DNA of 36,127 nucleotides from Bacteroidota bacterium (GTDB taxonomy: Bacteria; Bacteroidota; Bacteroidia; Bacteroidales; GCA-2711565), in NCBI GenBank assembly GCA_018816945.1, contig JAHIVC010000060.1, positions 1 through 36,127 of the forward strand, in the 5' to 3' direction. The position numbers and the translations under genes are program-made. Below the pieces are notes generated by a model that searched no databases, was not told the origin of the DNA, and saw nothing but the letters and a program-made list of their open reading frames with translations. Below, piece after piece: positions 32,322 through 36,127 of this stretch; the stretch's first letter is position 1, and each line of letters starts with the position of its first letter.

Positions 32322-33866
32322 ATGGACCCAATATTATTAAATGTTATTGCAGCTGCGGGCTCTTTAATTGTAGGTGGATTGATTACCAATATTTATATTA
32401 ATAAATCCTCCAACAGAAAAAGCACACAGATCGTACAAGAAGCCCACGAAAAGGCCGAGGTAATCAAACGAGATAAAATATTGCAGGCCAAAGAGAAATT
32501 CCTGCAACTACGAACTGAACACGAGAATTATTTAAACGAGCGAAATTCAGCTAATCAGCGCACCGAAAGCCGATTGACACAAAAAGAAACCTCTCTCAAT
32601 CAGAAAATCGAAGAAGTTCAGAGAAAGCAAAATGAATTAAATCTCATCAAAACCAACCTGACAGCTCAACTCGAAGTAGTTAGCAAAAAACAGTCGGAGT
32701 TGGAAAGATCTCATTATGAGCATATTGAAAAGCTGGAAAAAATAGCAGGCTTATCTGCAGAGGAAGCTAAAAACCAACTTGTTGAATCGTTAAAAGGTGA
32801 AGCGAAATCTGAAGCCGCCATTCAAATTAAAGATATCATCGATGAGGCAAAGCTGACAGCGAATACAGAAGCCAAAAAAATTGTGATTGAAACCATTCAG
32901 CGCACTGCTGCCGAAAATGCGATTGAAAATACAGTTTCCGTTTTTAATATTGAAAGTGATGAGGTCAAGGGCCGGATCATTGGTCGTGAAGGAAGAAATA
33001 TCAGAGCGCTTGAAGCGCTTACAGGGATCGAAATCATCATCGACGATTCACCGGACGCAATTATCCTTTCGGGATTTGATCCCGTACGCAGAGAGATTGC
33101 TAGACTCTCTTTGCATAAATTGGTGACCGATGGCCGAATCCATCCTGCCCGTATCGAAGAAGTGGTTGCTAAGACCAAGAAGCAAATTGAACTCGAAATT
33201 ATTGAAATAGGAAAACGAACTACCATCGACCTTGGGATTCATAATATGCATCATGAATTGGTAAGAATGATTGGAAGAATGAAATACCGTTCATCCTACG
33301 GTCAAAACTTATTACAGCATTCCCGTGAAGTTGCAAATTTATGTGCCACCATGGCAGCTGAATTAGGCTTGAATCCCAAATTAGCTAAACGTGCGGGTTT
33401 GTTGCATGATATTGGTAAAGTGCCTGATAATGAACCGGAATTGCCACACGCAATTTTAGGAATGAAATTGGCTGAAAAGTTCAAGGAGAAACCTGAAATT
33501 TGCAATGCCATTGGTTCTCACCACGACGAAGTTGAAATGGATTCATTAATTGCCCCAATTGTGCAAGTTTGTGATGCGATTTCAGGTGCCCGACCTGGTG
33601 CCCGACGTGAGGTTGTTGAAGCATATATCCAACGCTTAAATAAATTAGAAGAATTGGCACTTACTTATCCCGGAGTAGTAAAAACATACGCCATTCAAGC
33701 CGGACGTGAATTGCGTGTGATTGTTGGAGCAGAAAAAGTTACTGATTTGGAAGCTGATCAAATTTCGATTGATTTGTCAAAAAAAATTCAGGAGGAAATG
33801 ACTTATCCCGGACAAATAAAAATTACAGTTATCCGCGAAACAAGGGCTGTTAATTATGCTAAATAG
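32322..33866 (+). CDS. rny: Ribonuclease Y
   Basis: 514-residue membrane-anchored endoribonuclease that starts mRNA decay. One transmembrane helix (about 5-25) is followed by a long coiled coil (about 35-150), a KH domain with the GxxG loop GREG (221-224) inside [19 protein letters not shown], and an HD domain: His333 (LLQHSREV) and His362-Asp363 (LLHDIGK) are metal ligands, with GSHHDE further on. The ending REL...ETRAVNYAK is typical. It follows the 6S-like RNA and probably has its own expression after that RNA's terminator. Confidence 0.96.
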   Translation: MDPILLNVIAAAGSLIVGGLITNIYINKSSNRKSTQIVQEAHEKAEVIKRDKILQAKEKFLQLRTEHENYLNERNSANQRTESRLTQKETSLNQKIEEVQRKQNELNLIKTNLTAQLEVVSKKQSELERSHYEHIEKLEKIAGLSAEEAKNQLVESLKGEAKSEAAIQIKDIIDEAKLTANTEAKKIVIETIQRTAAENAIENTVSVFNIESDEVKGRIIGREGRNIRALEALTGIEIIIDDSPDAIILSGFDPVRREIARLSLHKLVTDGRIHPARIEEVVAKTKKQIELEIIEIGKRTTIDLGIHNMHHELVRMIGRMKYRSSYGQNLLQHSREVANLCATMAAELGLNPKLAKRAGLLHDIGKVPDNEPELPHAILGMKLAEKFKEKPEICNAIGSHHDEVEMDSLIAPIVQVCDAISGARPGARREVVEAYIQRLNKLEELALTYPGVVKTYAIQAGRELRVIVGAEKVTDLEADQISIDLSKKIQEEMTYPGQIKITVIRETRAVNYAK

Positions 33867-33948
33867 TTGTGCCTCATAAAAAAAGAGTCATCAACTTTTG
33901 AGCGATTAATTATGATTCAAGAAAATAAAGCAATTAACAAGCTGAATA

Positions 33949-34455
33949 ATGAGAATTAATTTTATAGCAGTAATCTTATCTCTTCTCCTTTTTTCTAATT
34001 GCCAAAGTAGAAAAGATATATTGACAAAAGATCAAGAACAAGAAATAACAGATACTCTTAAAACTATCGCTTCTGGATTTTTAAGGAGCTGGGAACCTCC
34101 GTTTTATCCAGAACGAGCATTGCAATTGTTTACTCAAACCGAGGATTTTTGTTTAATAATTGACGGTTTTTTGATTGAAAATTATAGTAAATGGGCAGAA
34201 GGAATACCTAATTTTATGGCTGATGATAAATCTTTTTTTAGTTTATATAAGCATGAAATAAAGGATGTAAAAACGGTAGTTCTTAGCAAGTATGCTGGGG
34301 TTGTAACAATAATCTATATTTGGGATAGTATTACAGCGGAAGGTGTTCATAGAAAAACGGATGGTGCAATAACTTTGACTTGCAGGCGTGAAGAAAATGG
34401 ATGGAAAATTATTCATTATCATGGTTCACATGGTGATGATCAAATAGTTGATTAA
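33949..34455 (+). CDS. Small lipoprotein with NTF2/SnoaL-like domain
   Basis: 168-residue predicted lipoprotein. The signal ends in a lipobox-like LFSNC (Cys19). The mature part has the plan of a SnoaL/DUF4440 NTF2-like domain: a helical opening (EITDTLKTIASGFLRSWE), then FYPERALQLFTQTEDFCLII, and an ending GAITLTCRREENGWKIIHYHGSH typical of the last strands. Catalytic function cannot be inferred. It stands alone, 82 bases after rny, with no promoter found, and is followed by a long palindrome (34479-34590). Confidence 0.72.
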   Translation: MRINFIAVILSLLLFSNCQSRKDILTKDQEQEITDTLKTIASGFLRSWEPPFYPERALQLFTQTEDFCLIIDGFLIENYSKWAEGIPNFMADDKSFFSLYKHEIKDVKTVVLSKYAGVVTIIYIWDSITAEGVHRKTDGAITLTCRREENGWKIIHYHGSHGDDQIVD

Positions 34456-34478
34456 AAAGAAATAATTACGAGGCAAAT

Positions 34479-34590
34479 GGCATATAGTGCATGCTGCCCG
34501 CATTTTGATAGGTTTTCAAGTTGCTTACCTGAGTTTTTCAATCATGCTTATTGGTAACTTGAAAGGTAGGGCCGCACGACACCATATGCC
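34479..34590. repeat. Long imperfect palindrome after the lipoprotein gene
   Basis: Outer arms GGCATATAGTG (34479-34489) and CACCATATGCC (34580-34590) match at 10 of 11 positions. Inner arms TTTCAAGTT (34514-34522) and AACTTGAAA (34556-34564) are perfect and extend to TTACC/GGTAA across a small bulge. GCTGCCC and GGGCCGC lie between the two sets. The apex is about 23 bases. The overall form, arms with offset bulges placed after a single small gene, recalls integron attC sites. A left AAC core is missing, however, and no integrase is present. Confidence 0.65.
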
Positions 34591-34611
34591 CACCGTTAAA
34601 ATTAGTTAGAT

Positions 34612-34638
34612 AAAAAAAGGGCTTTATGCCCTTTTTTT
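34612..34638. terminator. Bidirectional intrinsic terminator between the lipoprotein gene and def
   Basis: AAAAAAAGGGC (34612-34622) and GCCCTTTTTTT (34628-34638) with loop TTTAT. It gives a T-run on both strands, so it can end transcripts from either side. Its minus-strand A-tract overlaps the def stop codon. Confidence 0.85.
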
Positions 34639-35212
34639 ATTTCTTTCTTTTGCTTTTTATCGGTGCAAAAAGCATTTTATACGATGCGTTTGTTTCTCCT
34701 TTTACAATATCACCCAACTTATTCTTTAGGAGCAACTTCTTTAAATTACTTACCCTTTCAACAAATAATATCCCTTCCAAATGGTCGTGTTCGTGTTGAA
34801 TGATCCGGGCAATCATTCCATCAAAAACTTCGGTATTTTCAACAAAGTTTTCATTCATATATTTAACCGTAATCTTAGGCTTGCGTAATACAAATTCAGC
34901 AATACCCGGCACACTTAAACAAGCTTCGTTAAATTCCCATTCTTCGCCTTCTTCTTTTAAAATAACAGGATTGATCAGTGCTTTTTTAAAACCCTCAGCT
35001 TCCGGATAATCTGTTTTATAAGGATCTGCATCAATTACAATTAATCGTATTGATAAATTTACCTGAGGAGCGGCCAAGCCAACACCAACTGCTTCATACA
35101 TTGTTTCAAACATATCTGCAATTACTTTTTGCAAATCGGGGTAATCTTTATCTATTTCTTTAGCAACTTTTTTTAATACAGGATGACCGTATGCTACTAC
35201 AGGATATATCAT
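34637..35212 (-). CDS. def: Peptide deformylase
   Basis: 191-residue metalloenzyme that removes the N-terminal formyl group from new proteins. The three deformylase motifs are present: GVGLAAPQ (43-50), EACLS with metal ligand Cys98 (the usual form is EGCLS), and HEHDH with His140, catalytic Glu141 and His144. The basic tail ends in KSKRKK. It starts 11 bases after the ruvX stop, so both are one unit. The stop codon lies inside the terminator hairpin. Confidence 0.96.
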   Translation of the reverse strand: MIYPVVAYGHPVLKKVAKEIDKDYPDLQKVIADMFETMYEAVGVGLAAPQVNLSIRLIVIDADPYKTDYPEAEGFKKALINPVILKEEGEEWEFNEACLSVPGIAEFVLRKPKITVKYMNENFVENTEVFDGMIARIIQHEHDHLEGILFVERVSNLKKLLLKNKLGDIVKGETNASYKMLFAPIKSKRKK

Positions 35213-35223
35213 ATTTTATTTTA

Positions 35224-35634
35224 TTAAATCGAGTTCATGTAAGATTGTAAAATGATAGTTGCACTAACACTATCGAGCAAGCTTTTATTCTGACGGTCCT
35301 TTTTCTTGAGCCCGGCATCTAAAATGGTTTGTTGTGCCATTTTTGATGTAAAGCGTTCATCATGCCTTTCGATCTTAATATTCGGGAACTCAATTTTAAG
35401 TTTTCTTATAAAAGGCTCAATGTATTTTGTGGATTCAGAAGGTTCGTAATTCATTTGTTTAGGTTCTCCAATTACAATACAATCAACTTTTTCTTTGCTG
35501 AAATAGTCGTGCAGATAGGCAAACAATTCGTTTACACTAATGGTTGTGAGTGCATTTGCAATTATTTGAAATTCATCAGTTACTGCCAGGCCAACTCTTT
35601 TACGACCGTAATCTATAGCTAAAATTCGTCCCAA
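35224..35634 (-). CDS. ruvX: Putative pre-16S rRNA nuclease / Holliday junction resolvase family (YqgF)
   Basis: About 136-residue RNase H-fold nuclease that matures 16S rRNA ends in E. coli. It has the first catalytic Asp in RILAIDYGRKRVG, the IVIGEP strand with Glu, KIERHDERFTS, and the final acidic site DSVSATIIL. No ATG is available: a stop lies directly before TTG 35643, and a second TTG is at 35634. The latter gives MGRILAIDYG, the usual beginning of the family, so I prefer it; 35643 is the alternative. First gene of ruvX-def. Confidence 0.88.
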   Translation of the reverse strand: MGRILAIDYGRKRVGLAVTDEFQIIANALTTISVNELFAYLHDYFSKEKVDCIVIGEPKQMNYEPSESTKYIEPFIRKLKIEFPNIKIERHDERFTSKMAQQTILDAGLKKKDRQNKSLLDSVSATIILQSYMNSI

Positions 35635-35674
35635 TATTTTCAATTATTGATCGATAGATTTTGTAATTACGACA

Positions 35675-35706
35675 CAAAATTACGAAGAACTATTTATACT
35701 GTTCAA
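35675..35706 (-). promoter_or_regulatory. ruvX: Promoter (TTG, 21 bases, TAATTTTG) for ruvX-def
   Basis: On the minus strand TTG (35706-35704), 21 bases, then TAATTTTG (35682-35675), an exact -7 match. It lies about 40 bases before the preferred start and is divergent from the dapD promoter. Confidence 0.5.
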
Positions 35707-35714
35707 TTTTTATA

Positions 35715-35722
35715 TAATTTTG
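35715..35722 (+). promoter_or_regulatory. dapD: Promoter -7 element (TAATTTTG) for dapD
   Basis: Exact TAnnTTTG match 18 bases before the dapD ATG, so the leader would be about 10 bases. No upstream TTTG at a standard distance. Confidence 0.4.
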
Positions 35723-35740
35723 ATTACCAAACACTGTATT

Positions 35741-36127
35741 ATGTACGAACAAATAAGGAAAAAGATTGAATTGGCTTGGGAAAATAAGGGTCTATTGAAA
35801 GATGAACAAACCATAAAAGCAATTAGGGATGTAGTTGAATTATTGGATTTGGGGAAAATCCGTATTGCTGATCCGATCATTGCTGCAGATGGAATTTCGA
35901 TTGAAAGATGGATTGTCAATGAGTGGATTAAAAAAGCAGTTCTTTCATATTTCCCGATTCAGGGGATGAAAAAAATTGAGCTGGCTCCATTTGAATTCCA
36001 TGATAAAATAGATTTGAAGAAAGATTACGATAAACTTGGTGTGAGGGTGGTACCTCATGCTGTGGCACGCTATGGTGCTTTTTTAGCTCGGGGTGTTATC
36101 CTGATGCCATCTTACGTTAATATTGGC
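35741..36127 (+). CDS. dapD: 2,3,4,5-tetrahydropyridine-2,6-dicarboxylate N-succinyltransferase (5' part)
   Basis: The first 129 codons of a gene cut by the right edge. The product begins MYEQIRKKIELAWENKGL and includes the N-terminal helical domain up to about residue 95, then KLGVRVVPHAVARYGAFLA, where the left-handed beta-helix acyltransferase domain starts; the full protein has about 270-275 residues. DapD adds succinyl from succinyl-CoA in the lysine/diaminopimelate pathway, supplying peptidoglycan precursors. The start ATG follows a TAATTTTG element. Confidence 0.93.
   Translation, partial: MYEQIRKKIELAWENKGLLKDEQTIKAIRDVVELLDLGKIRIADPIIAADGISIERWIVNEWIKKAVLSYFPIQGMKKIELAPFEFHDKIDLKKDYDKLGVRVVPHAVARYGAFLARGVILMPSYVNIG

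Noticed and set aside
33949-34621. Confirmed integron gene cassette
   Set aside because: The left core of an attC site and an integrase are both absent, so it is kept only as a hypothesis.

Overview
The window is about 36 kb of a Bacteroidota chromosome, most likely from the Bacteroidales/Marinilabiliales side. Three things point there: the gene families present (DUF4783, DUF5606, DUF2851, the DUF2752/TM2 pair, type 1B PyrD-PyrK, an AGCS symporter with a signal peptide); several start-proximal sites of the Bacteroidota promoter type (TAnnTTTG, some with an upstream TTTG 19-21 bases away); and the order zapA - 6S-like RNA - rny. DNA is AT-rich and most genes lack a Shine-Dalgarno sequence. The placement below phylum is inference. 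I see no rRNA, tRNA, prophage, insertion sequence, CRISPR array or defence island.

Layout. 1-365: a duplicated, module-built intergenic repeat. 366-2510 (minus): DUF4783 secreted protein, nadC and yihY, tightly packed. 2688-4604 (plus): lipoprotein, short-chain dehydrogenase and an RseC-family membrane protein. 4605-5126: a gene-free stretch with a 22-bp tandem repeat, an 11-bp-arm inverted repeat and a promoter-like element. 5127-10190: the complete rnfBCDGEA operon. 10475-11146: ftsE. 11138-13373 (minus): two overlapping glycosyltransferase genes. 13579-15315 (plus): murB, then DUF2752 and TM2 genes. 15312-17503 (minus): DUF5606, then pyrK-pyrD. 17747-20419: secreted M14 metallopeptidase. 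20503-22165 (minus): purB and the remnant of a glycosyltransferase. 22359-23027: rhomboid protease. 23028-23322: a mosaic of hairpin repeats. 23323-27378 (minus): AGCS symporter, helix-hairpin-helix protein and POT-like transporter. 27663-29558: Kef-type antiporter. 29934-31223 (minus): DUF2851. 31443-33866 (plus): coiled-coil protein, zapA, 6S-like RNA, rny. 33949-34455: small lipoprotein followed by a long imperfect palindrome. 34637-35643 (minus): ruvX, def. 35741-end: 5' part of dapD.

How it fits together. Most genes are core metabolism and envelope housekeeping: NAD, pyrimidine, purine and lysine/peptidoglycan synthesis, cell division (FtsE, ZapA), RNA turnover (RNase Y) and ion coupling. 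Rnf couples ferredoxin oxidation to NAD+ reduction and builds an ion gradient. The AGCS symporter, the POT-like carrier and the Kef-type antiporter could draw on or adjust that gradient. Rnf plus NAD-linked PyrDK suits an anaerobic or facultative life style.

I did not find a clear new multi-gene system. The most interesting material is non-coding: the repeat/inverted-repeat block in front of rnf, the unusually clear Shine-Dalgarno sites inside the rnf operon, a two-copy modular palindrome whose hairpins differ between copies, gene relics, and the palindrome behind a small lipoprotein gene.
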